From NCBI RefSeq assembly GCF_963924675.1, contig NW_027077440.1, positions 2,094,501 to 2,158,500 on the forward strand: a stretch of DNA of 64,000 nt. The letters run 5' to 3'. The DNA comes from Phocoena phocoena (taxonomy: Eukaryota; Chordata; Mammalia; Artiodactyla; Phocoenidae). Position numbers and translations under genes: made by a program. This document shows, piece by piece, positions 12,501 to 26,099 of the stretch. Within the stretch, counting starts at the first letter, position 1. Every line of letters begins with the position of its first letter. The notes beneath the pieces are model-generated. The model was not told the origin of the DNA. It saw only the letters and a list, made by a program, of their open reading frames with translations, and made no database searches.

Positions 12501-15100
12501 CTGCTGGAAACAGATTAGGGCCTGAAGCAATCCTGCGGTTTTGTGCCCAGCTCACAAGAAAGCGAGTTGAAGAAAGGAGCTCAGGGGCACTGTAATTCAC
12601 AAACCTGCAGTTATAAATGACAGCTATCCTCCAAAAATATATTGAAGTAAGACTGCGAAGGGGACTTGAAAGCGGGGCCGAATTTCAGGAAAACGATTGC
12701 AGGGGTTAGACTGGAATTGCCCTGAAAGCATAGGAAAAGAGGCAGAACGTCGACAATGATGCACTTGGGCAAAAAGGGCGTATGCGTTTTTTCCTGAATA
12801 TATTCAGGAAAAAACGCATACGCCCTTATTGGCCAACCAAGCAAGCCTGTAAAGGAAATCTGCTCTACAATGAAGTCTCACTGCCCCCCGGGCAAAAAGG
12901 CCAGCTGAAAAAAGTGTAAAATCCAGAAAGGTAGGACAGGATATGGAGAACAGGGAGCCTTGTAATGCTGATTGGCAGGATGTAAATTGCCAACAGCCAC
13001 ATTGGAGAGGTGTATGGTGTTTCCTGAAACACGTAAGAAATAAAGCAACACAGCCTATGGCAATTGCACTTATGGTCCTATTCCTTAGGGATATTAAAAT
13101 CAAAAACAGAGAGCCACCCCAAAGTTTGGGACGGCTGTGTTCCCAAGAAGCTCGTCTACAGTACCAGGTAAATATCCCAGAAAGCAAAAAATGGATAAAG
13201 AAGTTGTGGCACGTACGTACAATGCAATATCACTCAGCAATGAAATCTGTGTCATCAGGCCCTTAGCGGCATAGTGAGTGGATGCAGGTACGGTGATTCT
13301 ACGTGAACTATGTCACACAGTAAAAGAAATATCATAAGATATCACTAATACACGGAATGTAAACTTGACTACACATGAACTGAATTACGAAACAGAAAAG
13401 GGTCTAAAATTTAGAAAACCAACTAGTGCTTGCTTATGGGGAAAGGTGCGTTGGGGTGCTGCATAAAACCAGAGACTGAAATTAGCACAGATAACATTCC
13501 ATAAGCCAAATATGTAATAGACAAGACCTACTCCTTGCTCAACGAAATGGACTCAACACCACATATTCAACGCCTAGGAATATACCTGACTAGGAAGAAT
13601 CTTAAAACCCATGGATATATATGTCTCTGTAAGAGAATCAAGCGTGTGTACAGCGGCCGAAACGCAGCAGTGAAAATTCGATAAATCCCATTATCAAAAT
13701 TAATTTCGAAAACAAAACACAAAGACAGTGAAATAGAGAGCAATTCTTAAATAATTCACTCAGGGCATGTGATGCAACCGAGATTGACCACATCTACACC
13801 CAGAGCTGGTTGAGACATAAGGCTGGACACTTCAGGCTGATAGCATTGGTGAGTTTCGGTGAGCAAATGCAAACCCTTTGAAGTCATACTGCATGGTACC
13901 TATTCCATGGGTCCCAACTCTTCAGGTTCAAGGGATTCTTCCTCCAGCTAAAACATGCATGGGAAACCCACAGTATGGTCCACCGTGTGATTGGGAAACG
14001 ATTTAAAATGCATCTCAGTTGTCGTATCCTGGTCCTCGGGTTCACCATTCCAGATGCTTTACTAACACTCTCCCCCCTTGGAGAGTCAGTGCCTTTAACC
14101 TCTTCTTTGGCACAGCTTGCAATTTCTGTGCAACATGAACAGGAATAGGGAGAACCAATGAGAGACTAGCTGTAGGTGTCTGCACGGGCAAATGTAACGC
14201 TCATTTCCCACCAGGAAGAGGAATTAACCAAAGGCTCAGCATGCCCTGCCGGAAACAGATTAGGGCCGGAAGCAATCCTGCGGTTTTGTGCCCAGCTCAC
14301 AAGAAAGCGAGTTGAAGAAAGAGCTCAGGGGCACTGTAATTCACAAACCTGCAGAGTTATAAATGACAGCTATCCTCCAAAAATATATTGAAGTAAGCCT
14401 GCGAAGGGGACTTGAAAGCGGGGCAGAATTTCAGGAAAACGATTGCAGGGGGTAGACTGGAATTGCCCTGAAAGCATAGGAAAAGAGGCAGAACGTTGAC
14501 AACGATGCACTTGGCCAAAAAGGGCGTATGCGTTTTTTCCTGAATATATTCAGGAAAAAACGCATACGCCATTTTTGGCCAACCAAGCAAGCTTGTAAAG
14601 GAAATCTGCACTAAAATGAAGTCTCACTGCCCCCCGGGCAAAAGGGCCATCTGAAAAAAGTGTAAAATCCAGAAAGGTAGGACAGGATATGGAGAACAGG
14701 GAGCCTTGTTATGCTGATTGGCAGGATGTAAATTGCCAACAGCCACCCTGGAGATGTGTATGGTGTTTCCTGAAACACGTAAGAAATAAAGCAACACAGG
14801 CTATGGCAATTGCACTTATGGTCCTATTGCTTAGGGAAATTAAAATCAAAAACAGAGAGCCACCCCAAAGTTTGGGACGGCTGTGTTCCCAAGAATCTCG
14901 TCTACAGTACCAGGTAAATATCCCAGAAAGCAAAAAATGGATAAAGAAGTTGTGGCACGTACGTGCAATGCAGTATCACTCAGCAATGAAATCTGTGTCA
15001 TCAGGCCCGTAGCGGCATAGTGAGTGGATGCAGGTACGGTGATTCTACGTGAACTACGTCACACAGAAAAAGAAACATCATAAGATATCACTAATACACG
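6540..15100. repeat. Higher-order block of monomers in the order A-A-B-A-B
   Basis: Two monomer variants alternate here. Variant A (palindrome centres ~7567, 9311, 12801) has ttgggcaaaaag before the palindrome and cccttattgg after it. Its preceding segment carries gtgcacagcggccg and ccgtccaccg. Variant B (centres ~11057, 14547) has gttgacaacgatg and gccatttttgg, and its preceding segment carries aaattaatttcg. Corresponding segments around 8644 and 12134, and 10686 and 14176, are 3,490 bp apart and nearly identical. This indicates a two-monomer duplication plus an extra A copy. Confidence 0.85.
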
Positions 15101-16255
15101 GAATGTAAACTTGACTACACATGAACTGAATTACAAAACACAACAGGGTCACAAATTTAGAAAACCAACTAGTGCTTGCTTATGGGAAAAGGTGCCTTGG
15201 GGTGCTGCATAAAACCAGAGACTGAAATTAGCACAGATAACTTTCCATAAGCCAAATATGTAATAGACAAGACCTACTCCTTGCTGAACGAAATGGACCC
15301 AACACCACATATTCAACGCCTAGGAATATACCTGACTAGGAAGAATCTTAAAACCCATGGATATATATGTCTCTGTAAGAGAATGAAGCGTGTGTACAGC
15401 GGCCGGAACGCAGCAGTGAAAATCCGATAAATCCCATTATCAAAATAAATTTCGAAAACAAAACACAAAGAGTGAAATAGAGAGCAATTCTTAAATAATT
15501 CACTCAGGGCATGTGATGCAACCGGGATTGACCACATCTACACCCAGAGCTGGTTGAGACATAAGGCTGGACACTTCAGGCTGATAGCATTGGTGAGTTT
15601 CGGTGAGCCAATGCAGACCCTTTGAAGTCATACTGCATGGTACCCATTCCATGGGTCCCAACTCTCCAGGTTCAAGGGATTCTTCCTCCAGCTAAAACAT
15701 ACATGGGAAACACAGAGTATCGTCCACCGTGTGATTGGGAAACGATTTAAAATGCATCTCAGTTTTCATATCATGGTCCTCGGGTTCACCATTCCAGATG
15801 CTTTACTAACACTCTCACCGCTTGGAGAGTCAGTGCCTTTAACCTCCTGTTTGGCACAGCTTGCAATTTCTGTGCAAGATGAACAGGAATAGGGAGAACC
15901 AATGAGAGACTAGCTGTAGGTGTCTGCACGGGCATATGTAAAGCTCATTGCCCACCAGGAAGAGGAATTAAACAAAGGCTCAGTGTGCCCTGCTGGTAAC
16001 AGGTTAGGGCCTGAAGCAATCCTGCGGTTTTGTGCCCAGCTCACAAGAAAGCGAGTTGAGGAAAGGAGCTCAGGGGCACTGTAATTCACAAACCTGCAGA
16101 GTTATAAATGACAGCTATCCTCCAAAAATATATTGAAGTAAGCCTGCGAAGGGGACTTGAAAGCGGGGCAGAATTTCAGGAAAACGATTGCAGGGGGTAT
16201 ACTGGAATTGCCCTGAAAGCATAGGAAAAGAGCTAGAACGTCGACAATGATTCAC

Positions 16256-16327
16256 TTGGCCAAAAAGGGCGTATGCGTTTTTTCCTGAATATATTCAGGA
16301 AAAAACGCATACGCCCTTTTTGGCCAA
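16256..16327. repeat. Perfect 72-bp palindrome, diagnostic element of every monomer
   Basis: The sequence reads identically on both strands over 72 bp around the centre gaatatattc (16287-16296). It has a GC-containing outer block, an inner gcgtatgcg / cgcatacgc block and runs of five to six A or T. Near-perfect forms sit at the same place in all other copies (extent about 31 bp either side of each gaatatattc), including 545-616, 4038-4109, 7531-7602, 9275-9346, 11021-11092, 12765-12836, 14511-14582, 18003-18074, 19750-19821, 21498-21569, 23245-23316, 24991-25062, 26737-26808, 28476-28547, 30216-30286, 31965-32036, 33709-33780, 35455-35526, 51350-51421 and 53097-53168. It could extrude as a cruciform or fold as an RNA hairpin; neither is shown. 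Confidence 0.95.
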
Positions 16328-19300
16328 CCAAGCAAGCCTGTAAATGAAATCTGCACTACAATGAAGTCTCACTGCCCCCCGGGCAAAAGGGCCATCTGAA
16401 AAAAGTGTAAAATCCAGAAAGGTAGGACAGAATATGGAGAACCGGGAGCCTTGTTATGCTGATTGGCAGGATGTAAATTGTGAACTGCCACCCTGGAGAA
16501 GTGTATGGTGTTTCCTGAAACACATAAGAAATAAAGCAACACAGCCTATGGCAATTGCACTTATGGTCCTATTGCTTAGGGAAATTAAAATCAAAAACAG
16601 AAAGCCACCCCAAAATTTGGGACGGCTGTGTTCCCAAGAAACTCGTCTACAGTACCAGGTAAATATCCCAGAAAGCAAAAAATGGATAAAGAATTTGTGG
16701 CACGTACGTGCAATGCAATATCACTCAGCAATGAAATCTGGGTCATCAGGCACGTAGCGGCATAGTGAGTGGATGCAGGTACGGTGATTCTACGTGAACT
16801 ACGTCACACAGAAAAGGAAACATCATAAGATATCACTAATACACGGAATGTAAACTTGACTACACATGAACAGAATTACAAAACTGAACAGGGTCTCAAA
16901 TTTAGAAAACCAACTAGTTCTTGCTTATGGGGAAATGTGCCTTAGGGTGCTGCATAAAACCAGAGACTGAAATTAGCACAGATAACATTCCATAAGCCAA
17001 ATATGTAATAGACAAGACCTACTCCTTGCTCAACGAAATGGACTCAACACCACATATTCAACGCCTAGGAATATACCTGACTAGGAAGAATCTTAAAACC
17101 CATGGATTTATATGTCTCCATAAGAGATTCAAGCGTGTGTACAGCGGCATAAATGCAGCAGTGAAAATCCGATAAATCCCATTATCAAAATATATTTCAA
17201 AAACAAAACACAAAGACAGTGAAATAGAGAGCAATTCTTAAATAATTCACTCAGGGCATGTGATGCAACCGGGATTTACCACATCTACACCCAGAGCTGG
17301 TTGAGACATAAGGCTGGACACTTCAGGCTGATAGCATTGTTGAGTTTCGGTGAGCAAATGCAGACCCTTTGAATTCATACTGCATGGTACCCATTCCATG
17401 GGTCCCAACTCTCCAGGTTCAAAGGATTCTTCCTTCAGCTAAAACATGCATGGGAAACACAGAGTATGGTCCACCGTGAGATTGGGAAAAGATTTAAAAG
17501 GGATCTCAGTTTTCGTACCCTTGTCCTCGGGTTCACCATTACAGACGCTTTACTAACACTCTCCCCGCTTGGAGAGTCAGTGCCTTTAACCTCCTGTTTG
17601 GCACAGTTTGCAATTTGTGTGCAAGATGAACAGGAATAGGGAGAACCAATGAGAGACTAGCTGTAGGTGTCTGCACGGCCAAATGTAACGCTCATTGCCC
17701 ACCAGGAAGAGGAATTAAACAAAGGCTCAGTGTGCCCTGCTGGAAACAGATTAGGGCCTGAAGCAATCCTGCGGTTTTGTGCCCAGCTCACAAGAAAGCG
17801 AGTTGAAGAAAGGAGCTCAGGGGCACTGTAATTCACAAACCTGCAGAGTTATAAATGACAGCAATCTTCCAAAAGTATATTGAAGTAAGCCTGGGAAGGG
17901 GAGTTGAAAGCGGGGCAGAATTTCAGGAAAACGATTGCAGGGGGTAGACTGGAATTGCCCTGAAAGCATAGGAAAAGAGGCAGAACGTCGACAATGATGC
18001 ACTTGGCCAAAAAGGGCGTATGCGTTTTTTCCTGAATATATTCAGGAAAAAACGCATACGCCCTTTTTGGCCAACCAAGCAAGCCTGTAAAGGAAATCTG
18101 CACTAAAATGAAGTCTCACTGCCCCCCTGGCAAGAGGGCCATCTGAAAAAAGTGTAAAATCCAGAAAGGTAGGACAGGATATGGAGAACAGGGAGCCTTG
18201 TTATGCTGATTGGCAGGATGTAAATTGCCAACAGCCACATTGGAGAAGTGTATGGTGTTTCCTGAAACAGGTAAGAAATAAAGCAACACAGCCTATGGCA
18301 ATTGCACTTATGGTCCTATTCCTTAGGGAAATTAAAATCAAAAACAGAGAGCCACCCCAAAATTTGGGACGGCTGTGTTCCCAAGAAGCTCGTCTACAGT
18401 ATCAGGTAAATATCCCAGAAAGCAAAAAGTGGATAAAGAAGTTGTGGCACGTACGTGCAATGCAATATCCCTCAGCAATGAAATCTGTGACATCAGGCCC
18501 GTAGCGGCATAGTGAGTGGATGCAGGTACGGTGATTCTACGTGAACTACGTCACACAGAAAAAGAAACATCATAAGATATCACTAATACACGGAATGTAA
18601 ACTTGACTACACATGAACTGAATTACAAAACAGAACAGGGTCTCAAATTTAGAAAACCCACTAGTGCTTGCTTATGGGGAAAGGTGCCTTGGGGTGCTGC
18701 ATAAAACCAGAGACTGAAATTAGCACAGACAACTTTCCATAAGCCAAATATGTAATACACAAGACCTACTCCTTGCTCAACGAAGTGGACTCAACACCAC
18801 ATATTCAACGCCAAGGAATATACCTGACTAGGAAGAGTCTTAAAACCCATGGATATATATGTCTCCGTAAGAGAATCAAGTGTGTGTACAGCGGCCGATA
18901 CGCAACAGTGAAAATCCGATGAATCCCATTAACAAAATAAATTTCGAAAACAAAACACAAAGACAGTGAAATAGAGAGCAATTCTTAAATAATTCACTCA
19001 GGGCATGTGATGCAACCGGGATTGACCACATCTACACCCAGAGCTGGTTGAGACATAAGGCTGGACACTTCAGGCTGATAGCATTTGTGAGTTTCGGTGA
19101 GCAAATGCCGACCCTTTGAAGTCATACTGCATGGTACCTATTCCATGGGTCCCGACTCTCCAGGTTCAAGGCATTCTTCCTCCAGCTAAAACATGCATGG
19201 GAAACACAGAGTATCGTCAAACGTGTGATTGGGAAACGATTTAAAATGCATCTCAGTTTTCGTATCCTGGTCCTCGGGTTCACCATTCCAGGTGCTTAAC

Positions 19301-22109
19301 TAACACTCTCCCCGCTTGGAGAGTCAGTGCCTTTAACCTCCTGTTTGGCACAGCTTGCAATTTCTGTGCAAGATGAACAGGAATAGGGAGAACCAATGAG
19401 AGACTAGCTGTAGGTGTCTGCACGGGCAAATGTAACACTCATTGCCCACCAGGAAGATGAATTAAACAAAGGCTCAGTGTGCCCTGCTGGAAACAGAAAA
19501 GGGCCTGAAGCAATCCTGCGGTTTTGTGCCCAGCTCACAAGAAAGCGAGTTGAAGAAAGGTGCTCAGGGGCACTGTAATTCACAAACCTGCAGAGTTATA
19601 AATGACAGCTATCCTCCAAAAATATATTGAAGTAAGCCTGCGAAGGGGACTTGAAAGTGGGGCAGAATTTCAGGAAAACGATTGCAGCGGGTAGACTGGA
19701 ATTGCCTTGAAAGCATAGGAAAAGAGGCACAACGTCGACAATGATGCACTAGGCCAAAAAGGGCGTATTCGTTTTTTCCTGAATATATTCAGGAAAAAAC
19801 GCATACGCCCTTTTTGGCCAACCAAGCAAGCCTGTAAAGGAAATCTGCACTACAATGAAATCTCACTGCCCCCCCCGGGCAAAAGGGCCATCTGAAAAAC
19901 GTGTAAAATCCAGAAAGTGAGGACAGGATATGGAGAACAGGGAGCCTTGTTATGCTGATTGGCAGGATGTAAATTGTGAACAGCCACCCTGTAGAAGTGT
20001 ATGGTGTTTCCTGAAACACGTAAGAAATAAAGCAACACAGCCTATGGCAATCGCACTTATGGTCCTTTTGCTTAGGGAAATTAAAATCAAAAACAGAGAG
20101 CCACCCCAAATTTGGGACGGCTGTGTTCCCAATAAGCTCGTCTACAGTACCAGGTAAATATCCCAGAAAGCAAAAAATGGATAAAGAAGTTGTGGCACGT
20201 ACGTGCAATGCAATATCACTCAGCAATGAAATCTGTGTCATCAGGCCCGTAGCGGCATAGTGAGTGGATGCAGGTACGGTGATTCTACGTGAACTACGTC
20301 ACACAGAAAAAGAAACATCATAAGATATCACTAATACACGGAATATAAACTTGAATACATATGAACTGAATTACAAAACAGAACAGGGTCTCAAATTTAG
20401 AAAAGCAACTAGTGCTTGCTTTTGGGGAAAGGTGCGTTGGGGTGCGGCATAAAACCAGAGACTGAAATTAGCACAGATAACTTTCCATAAGCAAAATATA
20501 TAATAGACAAGACCTACCCCTTGCTCAAAGAAGTAGACGCAACACCACATATTCAATGCCTAGGAATGTACATGACTAAGAAAAATCTTAAAACCCATGG
20601 ATATATATGTTTCCGTAAGAGAATCAAGCGTGTGTACAGCGGCCGAAACGCAGCAGTGAAAATCCGATAAATCCCATTATCAAAATAAATTTCGAAAACA
20701 AAACACAAAGACAGTGAAATAGAGAGCAATTCTTAAATAATTCACTCAGGGCATGTGATGCAACCGGGATTGACCACATCTACACCCAGAGCTGGTTGAG
20801 ACATAAGGCTGGACACTTCAGGCTGATAGCAATGGTGAGTTTCGGTGAGCAAATGCAGACCCTGTGAAGTCATACTGCATGGTACCCATTCCATGGGTCC
20901 CAACTCTCCAGGTTCAAGGGATTCTTCCTCCAGCTAAAACATGCATGGGAAACCCAAAGTATGATCCACCGTGTGACAGGGAAACGATTTAAAATGCATC
21001 TCAGTTTTCGTATCCTGGTCCTCGGGTTCACCATTCCAGATGCTTTACTAACACTCTCCCCGCTTGGAGAGTCAGTGCCTTTAACCTCCTGTTTGGCACA
21101 GCTTGCAATTTCTGTGCAAGATGAACAGGAATAGGGAGAACCAATGAGAGACTAGCTGTAGGTGTCTGCACGGGCAAATGTAATGCTCATTGCCCACCAG
21201 GAAGAGGAATTAACCAAAGGCTCAGCGTGCCCTGCCGGAAACAGATTAGGGCCTGAAGCAATCCTGCGGTTTTGTGCCCAGCTCACAAGAAAGAGAGTTG
21301 AAGAAAGGAGCTCAGGGGCACTGTAATTCACTAACCTGCAGAGTTATAAATGACAGCTATCTTCCAAAATTATATTGAAGTAAGACTGCGAAGGGGACTT
21401 GAAAGCGGGGCAGAATTTCAGGAAAACCATTGCAGGGGGTAGACTGGAATTGCCCTGAAAGCATAGGAAAAGATCCAGAACTTCGACAATGATGCACTTG
21501 GCCAAAAAGGGCGTATGCGTTTTTTCCTGAATATATTCACGAAAATACGCATACGCCATTTTTGGCCAAACAAGCAAGCCTGTAAAGGAAATCTGCACTA
21601 CAATGAAATCTCACTGCCCACCCGGGCAAAAGGGCCATCTGAAAAACGTGTAAAATCCAGAAAGGTAGGACAGGATATGGAGAACAGGGAGCCTTGTTAT
21701 GCTGATTGGCAGGATGTAAATTGTGAACAGCCACCCTGGAGAAGTGTATGGTGTTTCCTGAAACACGTAGGAAATAAAGCAACACAGCCTATGGCAATTG
21801 CACTTATGGTCCTTTTGCTTAGGGAAATTAAAATCAAAAACAGAGAGCCACCCCAAATTTGGGACGGCTGTGTTCCCAAGAAGCTCGTCTACAGTACCAA
21901 GTAAATATCCCAGAAAGCAAAAAATGGATAAAGAAGTTGTCGCACGTACGTGCAATGCAATATCACTCAGCAATGAAATCTGTGTCATCAGGCCCGTAGC
22001 GGCATAGTGAGTGGATGCAGGTACGGTGATTCTACGTGAACTACGTCACACAGAAAAAGAAACATCATAAGATATCACTAATACACGGAATATAAACTTG
22101 ACTACACAT

Positions 22110-25100
22110 GAACGGAATTACAAAACAGAACAGGGTCTCAAATTTAGAAAACCAACTAGTGCTTGCTTATGGGGAAAGGTGCCTTGGGGTGCTGCATAAA
22201 ACCAGAGACTGAAATTAGCACAGATAACATTCCATAAGCCAAATATGTAATAGACAAAACCTACTCCTTGCTCAACGAAATGGACTCAACACCACATATT
22301 CAACGCCTAGGAATATACCTGACTAGGAAGAATCTTAAAACCCATGGATATATATGTCTCTGTAAGAGAATCAAGCGTGTGTACAGCGCCCGAAACGCAG
22401 CAGTGAAAATCAGATAAATCCCATTATCAAAATAAATTTCGAAAACAAAACACAAAGACAGTGAAATAGAGAGCAATTCTTAAATAATTCACTCAGGGCA
22501 TGTGATGCAAACGGGATTGACCACATCTACACCCAGAGCTGGTTGAGACATAAGGCTGGACACTTCCGGCTGATAGCATTGGTGAGTTTCGGTGAGCAAA
22601 TGCAGAGCCTTTGAAGTCATACTGCATGGTACCCATTCCATGGGTCCCAACTCTCCAGGTTCAAGGGATTCTTCCTCCAGCTAAAACATGCATGGGAATC
22701 CCAGAGTATCGTCCACCGTGTGATTGGGAAACGATTTAAAATGCATCTCAGTTTTCGTATCCTGGTCCTCGGGTTCACCATTCCAGATGCTTTACTAACA
22801 CTCTCCCCGCTTGGAGAGTCAGTGCCTTTAACCTCCTGTTTGGCACAGCTTGCAATTTCTGCGCAAGATGAACAGGAATAGGGAGAACCAATGAGAGACT
22901 AGCTGTAGGTGTCTGCACGGGCAAATGTAACGCTCATTGCCCACCAGGAAGATGAATTAAACAAAGGCTCAGTGTGCCCTGCTGGAAACAGATTAGGGCC
23001 TGAAGCAATCCTGCGGTTTTGTGCCCAGCTCACAAGAAAGCGAGTTGAAGAAAGGAGCTCAGGGGCACTGTAATTCACAAACCTGCAGAGTTATAAATGA
23101 CAGCAATCTTCCAAAAGTATATTGAAGAAAGCCTGCGAAGGGGACTTGAAAGCGGGGCAGAATTACAGGAAAACGATTGCAGGGGGTAGACTGGAATTGC
23201 CCTGAAAGCATAGGAAAAGAGGCAGAACTTCGACAATGATGCACTTGGCCAAAAAGGGCGTATGCGTTTTTTCCTGAATATATTCAGGAAAAAACGCATA
23301 CGCCCTTTTTCGCCAACCAAGCAAGTCTGTAAAGGAAATCTGCACTACAATGAAGTCTCACTGCCCCCCGGGCAAAAGGGCCATCTGAAAAAAGTGTAAA
23401 ATCCAGAAAGGTAGGACAGGATATGGAGAACAGGGAGCCTTGTTATGCTGATTGGCAGGATGTAAATTGCCAACACCACCCTGGAGAAGTGTATGGTGTT
23501 TCCTGAAACACGTAAGAAATAAAGCATCACAGCCTATGGCAATTGCACTTATGGTCCTATTCCTTAGGGAAATTAAAATCAAAAACAGAGAGCCACCCCA
23601 AAATTTGGGATGGCTGTGTTCCCAAGAAGCTCGTCTACAGTATCAGGTAAATATCCCAGAAAGCAAAAAGTGGATAAAGAACTTGTGGCACGTACGAGCA
23701 ATGCAATATACCTCAGCAATGAAATATGTGACATCAGGCCCGTAGCGGCATAGTAAGTGGATGCAGGTACGGTGATTCTACGTGAACTACGTCACACAGA
23801 AAAAGAAACATCATAAGATATCACTAATACACGGAATGTAAACTTGACTACACATGAACTGAATTACAAAACAGAACAGGGTCTCAAATTTAGAAAACCA
23901 ACTAGTGCTTGCTTATGGGGAAAGGTGCCTTGGGGTGCTGCATAAAACCAGAGACTGAAATTAGCACAGATAACATTCCATAAGCCAAATATGTAATAGA
24001 CAAAACCTACTCCTTGCTCAACGAAATGGACTCAACACCACATATTCAACGCCTAGGAATATACCTGACTAGGAAGAATCTTAAAACCCATGGATATATA
24101 TGTCTCTGTAAGAGAATCAAGCGTGTGTACAGCGCCCGAAACGCAGCAGTGAAAATCAGATAAATCCCATTATCAAAATAAATTTCGAAAACAAAACACA
24201 AAGACAGTGAAATAGAGAGCAATTCTTAAATAATTCACTCAGGGCATGTGATGCAAACGGGATTGACCACATCTACACCCAGAGCTGGTTGAGACATAAG
24301 GCTGGACACTTCCGGCTGATAGCATTGGTGAGTTTCGGTGAGCAAATGCAGAGCCTTTGAAGTCATACTGCATGGTACCCATTCCATGGGTCCCAACTCT
24401 CCAGGTTCAAGGGATTCTTCCTCCAGCTAAAACATGCATGGGAATCCCAGAGTATCGTCCACCGTGTGATTGGGAAACGATTTAAAATGCATCTCAGTTT
24501 TCGTATCCTGGTCCTCGGGTTCACCATTCCAGATGCTTTACTAACACTCTCCCCGCTTGGAGAGTCAGTGCCTTTAACCTCCTGTTTGGCACAGCTTGCA
24601 ATTTCTGCGCAAGATGAACAGGAATAGGGAGAACCAATGAGAGACTAGCTGTAGGTGTCTGCACGGGCAAATGTAACGCTCATTGCCCACCAGGAAGATG
24701 AATTAAACAAAGGCTCAGTGTGCCCTGCTGGAAACAGATTAGGGCCTGAAGCAATCCTGCGGTTTTGTGCCCAGCTCACAAGAAAGCGAGTTGAAGAAAG
24801 GAGCTCAGGGGCACTGTAATTCACAAACCTGCAGAGTTATAAATGACAGCAATCTTCCAAAAGTATATTGAAGAAAGCCTGCGAAGGGGACTTGAAAGCG
24901 GGGCAGAATTACAGGAAAACGATTGCAGGGGGTAGACTGGAATTGCCCTGAAAGCATAGGAAAAGAGGCAGAACTTCGACAATGATGCACTTGGCCAAAA
25001 AGGGCGTATGCGTTTTTTCCTGAATATATTCAGGAAAAAACGCATACGCCCTTTTTCGCCAACCAAGTAAGTCTGTAAAGGAAATCTGCACTACAATGAA

Positions 25101-25740
25101 GTCTCACTGCCCCCCGGGCAAAAGGGCCATCTGAAAAAAGTGTAAAATCCAGAAAGGTAGGACAGGATATGGAGAACAGGGAGCCTTGTTATGCTGATTG
25201 GCAGGATGTAAATTGCCAACACCACCCTGGAGAAGTGTATGGTGTTTCCTGAAACACGTAAGAAATAAAGCATCACAGCCTATGGCAATTGCACTTATGG
25301 TCCTATTCCTTAGGGAAATTAAAATCAAAAACAGAGAGCCACCCCAAAATTTGGGACGGCTGTGTTCCCAAGAAGCTCGTCTACAGTATCAGGTAAATAT
25401 CCCAGAAAGCAAAAAGTGGATAAAGAACTTGTGGCACGTACGAGCAATGCAATATACCTCAGCAATGAAATATGTGACATCAGGCCCGTAGCGGCATAGT
25501 AAGTGGATGCAGGTACGGTGATTCTACGTGAACTACGTCACACAGAAAAAGAAACATCATAAGATATCACTAATACACGGAATGTAAACTTGACTACACA
25601 TGAACTGAATTACAAAACAGAACAGGGTCTCAAATTTAGAAAACCAACTAGTGCTTGCTTATGGGGAAAGGTGCCTTGGGGTGCTGCATAAAACCAGAGA
25701 CTGAAATTAGCACAGATAACATTCCATAAGCCAAATATGT
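22110..25740. repeat. Two nearly identical neighbouring satellite monomers (recent tandem duplication)
   Basis: The monomer covering about 22110-23855 and the next one, starting 1,746 bp later, share rare variants absent from other copies. These include cagcgcccgaaacg, gatgcaaacggg, cttccggctgat, tgcagagccttt, aatcccagagt, gcgcaagatg, gaagatgaattaaac and tttttcgccaacc. By eye only isolated differences separate them, such as gggatggctg versus gggacggctg and aagcaagtctg versus aagtaagtctg. This is the youngest duplication visible in the array. Confidence 0.88.
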
Positions 25741-26099
25741 AATAGACAAGACCTACTCCTTGCTCAACGAAATGGACTCAACACCACATATTCAACGCCT
25801 AGGAATATACCTGACTAGGAAGAATCTTAAAACCCATGGATATATATGTCTCCGTAAGAGAATCAAGTGTGTGTACAGTGGCCGATACGCATCAGTGAAA
25901 ATCCGATAAATCCCATTATCAAAATAAATTTCGAAAACAAAACACAAAGACAGTGAAATAGAGAGCAATTCTTAAATAATTCACTCAGGGCATGTGATGC
26001 AACCGGGATTGACCACATCTACACGCAGAGCTGTTAGAGACATAAGGCTGGACACGTCAGGCTGATAGCATTGGTGAGTTTCGGTGAGCAAATGCAGAC

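Noticed and set aside
16256..16327. The palindromes as a CRISPR array or a bacterial terminator.
   Set aside because: The spacing is ~1.75 kb with a conserved monomer between, and the setting is mammalian (L1, ERV).
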